Assembly (NCBI GenBank): GCA_028641055.1
Contig: CM054059.1
Coordinates: 437,498,515-437,562,514, forward strand
From: Alopecurus myosuroides
Taxonomy: Eukaryota; Streptophyta; Magnoliopsida; Poales; Poaceae
Reading direction: 5' to 3'
Length of the DNA stretch: 64,000 nucleotides
The translations under genes and the position numbers were made by a program. Of the stretch, positions 42,627-54,723 are shown piece after piece (position 1 is the first letter of the stretch; every line of letters begins with the position of its first letter). A model generated the notes under the pieces. It worked only from the letters and a program-made list of their open reading frames with translations, was not told the DNA's origin and made no database searches.

Positions 42627-44252
42627 TGATACGTCATAAATGTATCCTTAATTTCTGATGTTCCATGTTGTTTTCATGCCATATGCTACATGTTTTCTTT
42701 ATACTTTATGCCATTTTTATCGATTTCCTCGGACTAACCTATAGACAAGATGCCATAGAGCCAGTTCATGTTTTCTGCTGTTTTTAGTTTCAGAAAAGTT
42801 CTTCTGTAAATATTCTCGGAATTGGACGACTCGAAGCCCGGAAGTCTTAGAAAGTTGTCGCGCACACGGAGTCCGGAGGAGACCCGGAGGGAGGCCACAG
42901 GGGCCCCACACCATAGGGCGGCGCCCCTGGCCGCGCCATGGGGTGCTGTGGGGTCCCTGGCTGCCCACCGATGTTGCCCTCTCGCCTATTTAGTCTCCTC
43001 GAAGGGTTAACCCTAAATACTCGAGCCTTTTCCATGGAAAACATCCGCAGCCGCCGTCATCGTCAACCCTGGTTCGGGAGGGTTCTAAAGCTCTCCCCGG
43101 CACCCTGTCGGGAGGGGGAATCATCACCGGAGGGCTCTACACTAGCATGCCCGTCTCCGGAATGATGTGTGAGTAGTTCATATTTGGACTACGGGTCCAT
43201 AGAAGTAGCTAGATGGTTGTTCTCTCCTCTTTATGCCTCGTGTTTAGATCTTGTGAGCTGCCCTACATGATCAAGATCATCTTATTGTAATGCCTCATGT
43301 TGTGTTTGCTAGGATCCGATGAATATTGAATGCTATGTCTCTTGATTATCAATCTATCATGTTATTTTCATGTGTATGTTATTTGTGATCTTGCATGCTC
43401 TTCATTGTTAGTAGATGCTCTAGCCAAGTAGATGTTAGTGACTCGAAGAGAGAGTATTTATGCTGGATAGTGGGTTCATGCCTCCTTTGCATCTGTGCTC
43501 GAGTGACAGAAACGTGACGGATGGAGGATGTGTTGTTGCGATTAGGGAGAAACCAACGATGTTTACATTATTTACATTACACACTTTGCTTACTGAGATT
43601 ATCTATTGCTTGCAACTTAATACCCAAGGTTTGCTCGGATGACATTCTGAGGGTGGATTTTTAGTCATAGATGCAGTTGGATGACGGTCTGTGTATCTTG
43701 TTGTAATGCCCGCATGAATCACATAGTAATCACCATGTCATGCATATGCACTACGGTGCAGCCTTTATATCTGTGAATTGCCCAGCTGTAATTTGTTTAC
43801 CACACATGCTATCTATCTGTCTTGGGAGAGACACCTCTAGTGAACTGTGGATCCTGGTCCTTTTTTCTCATACTGATAATACAATCACTGCAATCTCTAT
43901 TTTCATACTTCTGCTACTGTTTTACTACTAACATCATTGTTCTTTTTCATCTACTGCAAACAAATATTATTTTCCACGCGGTACGTTTAACCTCTTTGTG
44001 TTCAATAAAACCGGTGAGATTGACAACCTCACTGCTTCGTTGGGCAAAGTGATTTGATTGTGTTGTGTAGGTTCCATGTTGCTTCTGAACCAGTAGTGCG
44101 CCCTGCCACCTTAGCTGCATCAACCTTTGTAAGTGATTTCTTTCTTGTATTGGTCGATTCAACCTTGGTTTCTTTCTAAGGGAAAACTTGTTGATGTCCT
44201 TTTCATACCTTCCTCTTGGGGTCTCCCAATGAGTGCAAGATCTGCACCATCA
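42627..44252 (+). repeat. Element C 5' LTR (Athila type, 1,626 bp)
   Basis: It starts TGATACGTCATAAATGTATC and ends ...CTGCACCATCA, then a primer site follows. It contains a GC-rich block near 42880-42960 and the conserved GTGAGATTGACAACCTCAC hairpin at 44014-44032. Confidence 0.85.
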
Positions 44253-44263
44253 AGCATATTTTC

Positions 44264-44281
44264 TGGCGCCGTTGCCGGGGA
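44264..44281 (+). other. Primer binding site of element C
   Basis: TGGCGCCGTTGCCGGGGA, the tRNA-Asp-type site of Athila-like Gypsy elements. Confidence 0.85.
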
Positions 44282-44437
44282 GAAAGAGGATTTCTCCAAG
44301 GGGAGTCTCTCACTTCCAAGATCTTTACTTTGTTATTATTTTGGTTAGTTTATTTTATTTCATGTTGTTTGCTTCTCTTTATAAAAAATAGTTCTTATTC
44401 TACTTCTCTTTTTTGTCCCGTTTTTAATCTTGCTAAA

Positions 44438-45312
44438 ATGAGTACTCATGTTCCTTTTACCATGTCACATGAAGAAATGATCTTCACTTTCAAACAAGGG
44501 AGTGATGAGAGTTTTAAAGAAGCTTGGTCTAGAGTTTTTTACTCCTATTGCAAAATTGAACCTAAAATGACTCTAAGCCTGTTTCTTCGTAGTTTTTATT
44601 TTGGTCTTGTTCTTTGCTATAGATATGCTTTGGATACTGTGATAGGAGGAGATTTCCTTCATTTTGATGGAGATCAAGCTTTTAATTCCATCAAAAAATT
44701 TACAACCTATAGCTCACCTAGTAATTCTGATAAAGCCTTTGCAGGCATTTATGCTAGATTGAATACTCTTGAGTCACATATATCTTGTCTAAAAGAAGGT
44801 TATAATCAGATCCGTGAACACCTTGATTATGTCCCAATAAACTCTGAAGCCTCAAATATGATTCCTACAGTGAAGGTTGCTATAAATGGTGAAACTTTTC
44901 ATGCTCGTTGTGATATTATGTCTGAATTCTGTCTTATGCCTAAAGAGATTTATGAATCTTTGAATCTTTGAATCTTTGGGAACTTTCTAAGGGAGGAGAA
45001 GAAATTCCTCTCACTAATAACACAACTATATTTCCCATTGGGATAGCTGAGGGAGTGTTTAGAAAACTCCTAGGGAGAACGGTCTCCACTGATTATCTTG
45101 TTATTGAATGTGTAGGAGGAAGCCAAATTACCCTTCGAAAATCCATGCTAAAGCTCTTAGGAGCAACTATTTATGTTGGGAAAGGTACCATGACTTTCAT
45201 TTCCAAACCATGCTCAACCCATCAGTTCCCTCAAAGTAATAATAAGGGTAAGGAAGGTAAACGTAAGCCTCACGGTTACAATTTGGATGCCTCTCCTTTC
45301 GAAAACACTTGA
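44438..45312 (+). pseudogene. Element C coding payload: short Gag-like/protease-like protein, frameshifted
   Basis: ATG 44438 (MSTHVPFTMSHEEM) opens a frame to 44971 that resembles a shortened Gag-like protein (FKQGSDESFKEAWSRVFYSY) followed by a protease-like stretch (VKVAINGETFHARCDIMSEF). Here the usual DLGAS-type active-site motif is degenerate. The frame then shifts and continues from 44968 (WELSKGGEEIPLTNN...) to NLDASPFENT and TGA at 45310. The shift falls in three tandem copies of TGAATCTT (44953-44976). No RT, RNase H or integrase follows; the next sequence is the 3' noncoding module. It differs from the D and E payloads. Confidence 0.65.
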
Positions 45313-47703
45313 TTCCATTTTTCTAGGCCTAGCTAAAAGGTGTTAAAGAACATCACTTCTTGGGAGATATCCCATGGTTTTATTTTTTCCTTTGTTTTTC
45401 TCTATTTCCTTTGAGTCAAGGGGATGCATACTTCTATAGAAACTCCTTTTTATCTTTATTTTCATGTATTAGTTGTGCCAAGTAAAGTTTCTAGCGAAAG
45501 TTGAAGTTGGTTTTGGATTTCTGCGCAGGAAACAGATTTCTGCTGTCCACCGTAAAAAATCGTATAAGTCACAGAAAGATCAAAATGATCTGAAATTTTT
45601 TGTGCTTATTCCTAAGCTAATTACAAAAAAATTCAGCATTTACGTTTTTCAATCTAAGCAACTTAAGTGCCCCTAAAATATTCGTCTTTACAGACTGTTC
45701 TGGTTTTGACAGATTCTGCCTTTTTACTTGCATTCTCTCTTTTACTATATCAAGTGGATTTCTTTGCTCCAGAAAACATCAGTGTTCGTAGATAATGTTT
45801 AAAAGTATCAATAATGCTTGTGTCCTTGCAGAACATGTGAGTTTTTAGTTGTGCACTAACCCTCTAATGCGAATTACACTGAGTGTGGTGTGAAGGAAGT
45901 TTTCAAGGGTCAAGAGAAGAGGGTGATATAATGTGATCAAGAAGATTGCAAGGTCAAAGCTTGGGGATGCCCCCGTGGTTCATCCCGGAAATTTTTAAGA
46001 AGACTCAAGCGTCTAAACTTGGGGATGCCCAAGGCATCCCCTTCTTTATCAACAACTTATTAGGTTACTTCTAGTGAAACTATATTTTTATTCGGTCACG
46101 TCATATGAATTTTACTTGGAGCGTCTGTTTGTATTTCTTTTGTTTTCCTTGCTGCAATAATATTTTTGGAACCTAGCATTCTTTGTGTGGGATAGAGACA
46201 CCCTCCGCTTTTTCATATGAATACTCGCTATGCTCATATTCTTAGTTTTTTCTTCTAGTTGTTGCAAATCATTTTAGCTACTGTTTTTCATGCATCTCTT
46301 ATCTAGAGCTGTTAGTTTTAGTAGAGTTGTGTTAGTACTCTCTTATTTCATTGCTATATCTCTTGGAGAGTTTTTGTTTAGTATAAATTTTTTGGTGTTG
46401 GAAAGCAGTAGTACAGTTTTCGTGCTTATAACGGTGCAAATAGAAGCTTTTATAGACTATGACTAGACTTTTCATGTCATGCTAGATGTTATTTTAATTC
46501 TATGCTTAGTAGTTGTTATTGCAGCATGACTTGTCTCAAATAGCTGAGAGTTCTTAATGTGCCATTGAAAGAATCATGAGTTGTTTTTGTCATATTGAAG
46601 CATGAATTTGTGGTGTTCTCTTTTGAATGCTTTATTTGGTTGACTTGGCGCATACTTACACCATGTTTATGACTACAAACCAGTCGCTTATAGCCTCTAC
46701 GATCATTTAGTTTTTCAACTTGTAATACCCTTTATGCTTTGCTTAATAATGTTTTTGTCGCTATGCATGATTATGGCCATTATTGCTCTCTTGATTTGTC
46801 GCTCCCAGTCTTTTGCTAGCCTCCACCTGTACTGAGTATGATCTCTACTCATGCATCCAACTCCCAAGAACCAAAGTTTGCCAAATGTGTCCACCATACC
46901 TACCGAAATGTGGTATATGACCGCCACTCCAAAGTAAATTTCTCATGTGCTACCTTTAAAACCTTCAAAATTACTCATGTTTTGTGCTCCTGTTTTATCT
47001 CATGAGGACGTGAATAGAGAATGTTTATCTCACTTGTTGATTGGATTTCACACCCTAGACTAGTGGCTTCATCCGCTTATCCAATTGCTAGAAGAGCTGA
47101 CATCGGGGTGCCCAGACCCGAAAATGGTTACTATTAAATTTTCTTCACTATTTTTGCCCCTAATTTATCAGTCAAAGCATAATTGTGTAGACAAAAGAGA
47201 AGAGGGATGACCTTCCGATCCCAGTTGCGTCCTTCAATGGGATCCGCTCTTGTGAAGTCTAGTTGGCTTGTGACGTATTGTATTTTTTGTTTACCATTCG
47301 TTGACATAAGCATAAACCTCTCTATAAAATGTTTTCAATACCTCTATTTAATAAAATAAAAAGATCTAGCACATGAGTTCATCCCTTTGCAAAGGGCCTT
47401 TCTTTTACTTTTATGTTGAGTCTCCATCTTCTAACTTTATGCATAATTGAGAGAGCATAGTTGCCATTCTGAGTTTAATGTGCATTTGTCCCAGAAACAT
47501 TATTAATTGATTCATGATGTGTTATTATTTGCTCTCAAATTATTTGTTCTAGTCATCCACTTGAACTTTGAAGGAGCATGGCATTTATGTTTTTCCCCAC
47601 TCTTAAGGACAAGCGAAATATCACTTTGCTATGTTTTCTCTATGCTTTAAACAAACGTATAACTCTCGAGTGCATTATTATTCATGATCTTTTATTTGTG
47701 TTA
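45313..47703 (+). other. Element C 3' noncoding module
   Basis: About 2.4 kb without a protein gene, homologous to 50573-52732, 52733-54723 and (reverse) 56274-58980. It starts with the shared GCCTAGCTAAAAGGTGTTAA motif, carries a perfect hairpin at 46021-46041, and lacks the 86 bp insertion. The last ~200 bp and purine tract seen in element A are missing before 47704. Confidence 0.75.
46021..46041 (+). other. Perfect 9 bp hairpin in the 3' module
   Basis: GGGGATGCC-CAA-GGCATCCCC. Counterparts: 51283-51303 (loop TTG, perfect), 53479-53499 (one mismatch) and 58243-58263 (degenerate). Confidence 0.7.
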
Positions 47704-49087
47704 TGATACGTCATAAACGTATCCTTAATTTTTGATGTTCCATGTTGTTTTCATGTTGTTTCCTACATGTTTTCTATACACTTTATGTCATATTTATCGA
47801 TTTTCCGGACTAACCTATTGACAAGATGCCACAGAGCCAGTTCCCTGTTTTCTACTATTTTTAGTTTCAGAAAAGTTATTTTGGAAATATTCTCGGAATT
47901 GGAAAATTCAAAGCCCGGAAATCTTAGAATTTTGGAAGGTTCCATAGAGTCCTGAAGAGGCCCGGAGGGGGGCCACATCATAGGGCGGCGAGCCCCCTGG
48001 CAGCGCCTAGGGGTGGTGTGGGCCCCTAGGGCGTCCATCGCCATCGCCTATTTATACCCTCCGATACGTCAACCCTAAAAATATACCACTTCGTCCCGAG
48101 AAACACCCGAGGACTCCGTCATCGTCATCCCGAGATCGGGAGGGTTCTCGAGCTCTCCCCGGCACGCTGTCGGGCGGGGAATTCATCACTGGAGGGGTCT
48201 ACACCACCATGCTCCTCCAAAGTGATGCGTGAGTAGTTCATCCCTGGACTACGGGTCCATATTAGTAGCTAGGTGGTTGTCTCCTCCACTTTGTACCTCA
48301 TGTTTAGATTTCGTGACCTGCCCTACATGATCGAGATCATCTTTATGTAATGCTACATGTTGTGTTTGCTGGGATCTGATGAATGTTGAATGTTATGTCT
48401 TCTGATTATCAATCTATCATGTTATCTTCATTCATATGTTATTTATGATCTTGCATGCTCTTCGTTATTAGTAGATGCTTTGGTCAAGTAGATGCTAGTA
48501 ACTCCAAGAGGAAGTATTTATGCTCGATAGTGGGTTCATGCCTCCTTTGCATCTGTGCTCGAGTGTTCTTAACGTGATGGATGGAGGATGCGTGGTTGCC
48601 ATTAGGGATAAAACAATGGTGTTTATTTAGTTTACATTGTTTACATTACACACTTTGCTTACTGCGATAATCTGTTGCTTGCAAATTAATACCCAACGTT
48701 CGTTCGGACGATATTCGGAGGGTGGATTATTAGTGTTAGATGTAGTTGGATGACGGTCTATGTATTTTGTTGTAATGCCCGCATGAATCACATAGTAATG
48801 TTTATGTCTTGCATATGCGCTACGGTGCAGCCTTCATTTCTGTTAATTGCCCAACTGTAATTTGTTCACCACACATGTTATTTATCTTTCACAGAGAGAC
48901 CCCAGTCCATTTTCTCATTCTGATAATACACACATTGCTTCCACTGTTTTCACACTGCTTCCACTGTTTTCATACTATTTCTACTACTTGCATACTATTT
49001 CTCATATTGTTTTCCACACCATACGTTTAACCTCTTTGTGTTCCGCAAAACCGGTGAGATTGACAACCTCACTGCTTCGTTGGGGCA
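47704..49087 (+). repeat. Athila-type LTR D, 3' truncated
   Basis: It starts TGATACGTCATAAACGTATC. Homologous to the element C LTR up to the GTGAGATTGACAACCTCAC hairpin and TTGGGGCA, where it joins gag coding sequence directly. The LTR end, primer site and gag N-terminus are deleted. Confidence 0.8.
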
Positions 49088-50572
49088 AATTCTATTGAAG
49101 AAACCTCTTCCTTGAGTGATAGGCTTGATGCTATTATGTCTATGCTTGTGAATGGCCATGCTCCTATTGATCCAAATAATGTTCCTTTAGCCTCTTTGGT
49201 TGCTCAAGAAGAGCATGTTGATGTGAACTTCATTAAAAATAATAATTTCAACACCAATGCTTATAGGAATAATTTTGGTAGCAACTATTTTAGGCCATAT
49301 CCTTTTAATAGTGGTAATAATGATAGAACTGGAATGTCTGATGAAATAATTTCAGAAGTTGAAAGAGGCACTAAATACTTTATGCAAAAACAATATGAGC
49401 AAAATAAACTATTTACTGAAACCATGGAGGAACAATCTGTTATGCTAAGAAATATCAGCTATCAACTTGAGAGTTTAAATAGAGAAATATCTGGGTTGCA
49501 AGTTAAAATTGCTCATGTTGAAACTTCTGTTTCATCCATGTCTGAAGCTCAATCTTCTTTGATTAATAGAATGACTGTTAAAACTAAAACCATAGATGAG
49601 AATCCTTTTGCTGCTACTAATGCCATCCAAATTCGAATTGATGATAATGTTAGGATGTTAGCTGAATTGTATGCTAGATGGGAAAGAGAAGATGAAATAT
49701 CTAGAAAGAATAACATAGCTAATATTTGCACCATTACCACCACTAGTAAAACTAAAGCCTCTCATGTTAGTAAACCTTCTACTATAAATGGTAAAGTAAT
49801 TGGTGTTGGAAATACTCCCACGTTTTCTATTAAAAATGCAAAACTGCATGGAACTCCTAAAAATGTTTCTGATAAAAGTGCTGATTTTTTTAGAAACATG
49901 GGAGACAATGGTCCCATTACCTTTGATAAAAATGTTCTTGACTTTTATGATTGCAACATAAATGATGTGATTAAGTTCCTACAAAAGCTTGCTAGTTGTC
50001 CTAATGCTAGTGCTATGAATATGGCTTTCACAAAACATATTACAAACTCTCTCATGCAAATTAGAGAGGATAAATTAAGATGCGAAGCCTCTATCCCTAT
50101 GAAGCTAGATGATGGATGGGAAACCATTATTAAAATGAAAGTGAACAATTTTGATTGCAATGCTCTATGTGATCTTGGTGCTAGTATCTCTGTTATGCCC
50201 AAGAAACTCTATGATATTCCTGATTTACCACCTTTGGAACCCGGTTATTTGGATGTTCATCTTATTGATAATGTTAAATAGAAAACTTTGGGGAGAGTCG
50301 ATGATGTTCTTATCATGGTTAATAATAATATTGTCCCTGTTGATTTTGTTATCTTGAATATTGAATGCAATACTTCTTTTCCAATTGTTTTGGGAAGACC
50401 TTTTCTTAGAACTGTTGGTGCTGTCATTGATATGACGGAGGGGAATATTAAATTTCAATTACCACTCAAGAAAGGTATGGAAAACTTTCCTAGAAAGAGA
50501 ATGAAGTTTCCTTTTGATTCTATTATTCGAACAAATTACAATTTGGATGCTTCTTCACTTGAAAACACTTGA
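49088..50572 (+). pseudogene. Element D Gag C-terminus and aspartic protease
   Basis: An open frame starts at the LTR junction (NSIEETSSLSDRLDAIMSMLVNG). It includes the Gag C-terminal coiled-coil-like region (about 49370-49560) and a retropepsin with CDLGASISVMPKKLYD (near 50165) and VLGRPFL (near 50390). One in-frame stop (TAG 50279) separates the two halves. It ends NLDASSLENT and TGA, then goes straight into the 3' noncoding module. RT, RNase H and integrase are absent. This is a more classical Athila Gag-protease than that of element C. Confidence 0.8.
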
Positions 50573-52732
50573 GTCCACTTTTCTGGGCCTAGCTAAAAGG
50601 CGTTAAAGAAAAGCACTTCTTGGGAGATAACCCATGGTTTTATTTTGGATTTATTTTATATGTTTTCTTTGGGTCAAGGGGAAGTATAATTCTGTAGAAA
50701 CTCCTTTGTATTTTTTTTTCATGGTTTAGTTGTGCCAAGTAAAGTTTCTGACGAGAGTTGGAGTTGGTTTTGGATTTCTGCGCAGGAAACAGATTTCTGT
50801 TATCCACCGTAAAAAATCGTATAATTCACAGGAAAATCAGAATGACCTGAAATTGTTTGTGCTTATTCCTCAGCTAATTCCGCAATTTTTATTGTTCTTT
50901 AAGTTTTTTTTATATGAGCAACGTAAGTGCCCCGACAAAATTCGTCTTTACAGACTGTTCTGGTTTTGGCAGATTCTGCCATTTTTCTTGCATTTGCTCT
51001 TTTACGATGTCAAGTAGATTTCTTTGCTTCGCTAAACATAAGTGGATGTAGCTAATGTTTAAAAGTATCAATATCACTTGTTCCCATACATAACACATGG
51101 ATTTTTTATTGTTGCACCAACCCTCTAATGCGAATTACTCTTTGAGTGTGGTGTGAAGGAAGTTTTCAAGGGTCAAGAGAAGAGGGTGATATATGTGATC
51201 AAGAAGAGTGCAAGGTCAAAGCTTGAGAATGCCCCTGTGGTTCATCCTATCAAATTATAATAATACTCAAGCATCTAATCTTGGGGATGCCTTGGGCATC
51301 CCCTTCTTCGTCAACAATCTATCAGGTCACTTCTGGTGAAACTATATTTTTAATCGGTCACATCGTATGAAGTTTACTTGAAGCGTCTGTTTGTTTTTCT
51401 TTCGTTTTCTCTTGTTTTATTTTGTTTTCCTTGCTTCAATAATATAGTTGGACCCTAGCATTCCTTGTTTGGGAGAGAGACACACTCCGCTTTTTCGTTT
51501 GAATACTTGCTATGCTAGTATTCTTAGTTTTTTCTTCTAGCTGCTGCAAAATTTCTGTTTAGCTCTTGTTTTCTTTGCATCTCTTATTTAGAGCTGTTAG
51601 TTTTATTAGTGTTGTTTGAGTACTCTCATGTTTTCTTGATGTATCATTTAGAGAGTTTTTGTCAAAACATATTTTGTATGGTGCTTGTTGGGAAAAGAAA
51701 CTGCTGCTTGAAGTAGAATTCATAACGGTGCAAGTAGAAGCTTGTATAGACCGTGGCTAGATTTTTTTCATATCATGCTAGATGTTATTTTAATTCTAAA
51801 TCCTAGTGGTTATTTAGTAGCATGATTAGTCTCAAATAGTTGAGAGTGTTTAATGTTCCATTGAAAGAATCATGAGTTGTTCTTGTCATATTGAAGCATA
51901 AATTTGTGGTGTTCTCCTTTGAATGTTTTATTTGGTTGACTTGGCGCATGCTCACACCATGTTTATGACTACGAACCAGTCACTTATAGCCTCTATGATC
52001 ATTTAGTTTTTGAACTTGTGGTACCACTTATGCTTTGATCAATGATGTTTATGTCGCTATGCATGATTATGGCTCTTATGCTCTCTTGATTTATCGTTCC
52101 CAGTCTTTTCCTAGCCTCCGCATGTACCGAGTATGAGCTCGACTCGTGCATCCAACTCCTAAAAACCAAAGTTTTCCAAATGTGTCCACCATACCTACGT
52201 ACATATGGTATTTAACCACCACTCCAAAGTAAATTTCTCATGTGTTACCTTTAAAACTTTCAAAATTACTCATGTTTTGTGCTCCTGTTTTAACTCGTGA
52301 GGACGTAAAAAGAGAATATTTATCTCACTTGTTGATTGGAATTTCACACCCTGGACTAGTGGCTTCATCAGCTTATCCAGTTGATAGAAGAGCTGGCAGC
52401 GGGGTGCCCAACCCCAAATTAATAACAACAATCTCTCTTCACTAATTTTCCCCATGATTTATCAGTCAAAGCATAACCGTGTAAACAAAAGAGAAAGATG
52501 GATGACCTTCTACCCAGATGTGTCCTTCTATGGGAGCCGCTCTTGTGAAGTCTAGTTGGATTGTGACGTACTGTATTTTTTGTTTATCATTCGTTGACAT
52601 AAGCATACACCTCTCTAAAAAAATATAGACACTCCTCCACGGTATGTGATTGTTGGCAGGCACCCGAGGATTCGGTTAGCCATGGTTTGTGTAAGATGGA
52701 TGGGAGGAGTGTCAAATATTTTATACCTCTGT
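50573..52732 (+). other. Element D 3' noncoding module, first copy
   Basis: Homologous to 45313-47350. It contains the perfect hairpin at 51283-51303 and the 86 bp insertion at 52628-52713. It ends abruptly at ...TACCTCTG where the next copy begins. Confidence 0.75.
52628..52713. mobile_element. 86 bp insertion with 11 bp inverted ends (copy in D)
   Basis: The ends GACACTCCTCC and GGAGGAGTGTC are perfect inverted repeats. The same 86 bp lies in reverse at 56854-56939. Elements A and C have empty sites at the equivalent position. It is a possible tiny MITE. No clear target duplication was fixed. Confidence 0.5.
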
Positions 52733-54723
52733 TACAATTTGGATGCTTCTTCACTTGAAAATACTTGATTCTTGTTTTCTGGGCCTAGCTAAAAGGCGTT
52801 AAAGAAAAGCACTTCTTGGGAGATAACCTATGGTTTTATTTTTGCAATGGTTTCTTCTGTTTTCTTTGAGTCAAGGTGTTGTTTACTTCTGTAGCAACTC
52901 CGTTGTATCTTTATTTTATCGCATTTGTTGTGCCAAGTAAAGTCTCTAGTGAAAAGCTGAGGTCAGATTTGGATTTCTGCGCATGAGACAGGTTTCTCTT
53001 GTCCACTGTTAAATTCGTATAAAATCACAGAAAGACCAAAATTACCTGAAAATGTTTGTGCTTAATCCTCATCTATTTCTAAAACTCTTTCTAGTTCTGC
53101 GTTTTTCAATTTGACCAACGTAAGTGCCCCGAAATAATTCGTCTTTACAGAATGTTCTGGTTTTGGTAGATTCTGCCCTTTTACTTGCATTCTCTCGTCT
53201 ACTATGCTGAGTGGATTTATTTGCTCCACACAACATCAGTGGTTGTATCTAATGTTTAAAAAGTATTAAGAATGCTTGTGTCCAAGGATAACATGTGAGT
53301 TTTCGATTGTGGAATAACCCTCTAATGAGAATTACTTTGAGTTTGGTATGAAGGAAGTTTTCAAGGGTCAAGAGAAGAGGGTGATATAATGTGATCAAGA
53401 AGAGTGAAAAGCCAAAGCTTGGGGATGCCCGTGTGGTTCATCCGAGAAAATTGCAAGAAGACTCAATCGTCTAAGCTTGGGGATGCCCAAGGAATCCCCT
53501 TCTTCATCAGCAACTTATCAGGTCACTTCTAGTGAAACTATATTTGTATTCGGTCACATCATACCCACTCTACTTGGAGCGCCTGTTTTTTCTCCTTGCT
53601 TCAATAAACATAGATGGAACCCATCATTCTTGTGTTTTTTTTTTCGATTTTTCATATGAATACTCGTTTTCTATCATGCCCACATTCTTTGTTTTTCTTC
53701 TAGCTGCTTCAAATCATTTTAGCTCATGTTTTTCATGCATCTCTTATTAGAGTTGTTAGTTCTAGTAGAGTAGTAGTAGTACTCTCTTTTTTCATTGATA
53801 TATCTCTCGGAGAATTTTTTGTTTAGTATAAAATTATTGGTGTTGGAAAGCAGTAGTACAATTTTCGTGCTTATAACGGTGCAAAAAGAAGCTCGTATAG
53901 ACTGTGGCTAGACTTTTTTTATGTCACATTGGATGTTATTTTAATTCTATTCTTAGTATTTATTATCGTAGCACGACTTGTCTTAAATATCTTAGAGTGC
54001 TTAATGTGCCATTGAAATAATCATGAGTTGTTTTTATCACATTGAAGCATAATTTTGTGGTATTCTCCTTCGAATGCTTTATTTAGTTGACTTGACGCAT
54101 GCTTACACCATGTTTATGACTACAAACCAGTCACCTATAGCCTATATGATCATTTAGTTCTTGACTTGTAATACCATTTATGCTTTGATTAATAATGTTT
54201 TTGTCTCTATGCATGATTATGGTCATTATTGCTCTCTTAATTTGTCGCTTCCAGTCTTTTGCTAGCCTCCACCTGTACAGAGTATGAGCTCTATTCGTGC
54301 ATCCAACACCCAAAAAACAAAAGTTTGCCAAATGTGTCCACCATACCTACCTACATGTGATATTTAACCGCCACTCCAAGTAAATTTCTCATGTGCTACC
54401 TTTAAAACTTTCAAAATTATTCCTGTTTTGTGCCCATGTATTAGCTCACGAGGACGTAAATAGAGAATCTTTATCTCACTTCTTGATTGTACTTTACACA
54501 CATGGACTAGTGGCACATCCGCTTATCCAAATTGATAGAAGATCTGGCAGCGGGGTGCCCAGCCCCAAAATCGGTTACTATTAAATTATCTTCACTATTT
54601 TTGCCCATGATTTATTAGTCAGAGCATAATTGTGTAAACAAAAGAGAAGAGAGATGACCTTCTATACCAGTTGCGTCCTTCAATGGGAGCCTCTCTTATG
54701 AAGTCTAGTTGGCTTGTGATGTA
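52733..54723 (+). other. Second, tandem 3' noncoding module
   Basis: It restarts at TTACAATTTGGATGCTTCTT (the last codons of the payload ORF) and repeats the module up to about 54720. Divergence from the first copy is clearly larger than that of a recent duplication. The hairpin at 53479-53499 has one mismatch. It is cut at 54724 by the reverse LTR of element E. Confidence 0.75.

Noticed and set aside
45473..45676. Similar short frames at 45473 and 50730 (QVKFL...GFGFLRRKQIS)
   Set aside because: They lie in the shared noncoding module, have no ATG at the start, and similarity is expected from DNA homology; the frame is not kept at 52940 or in element E.
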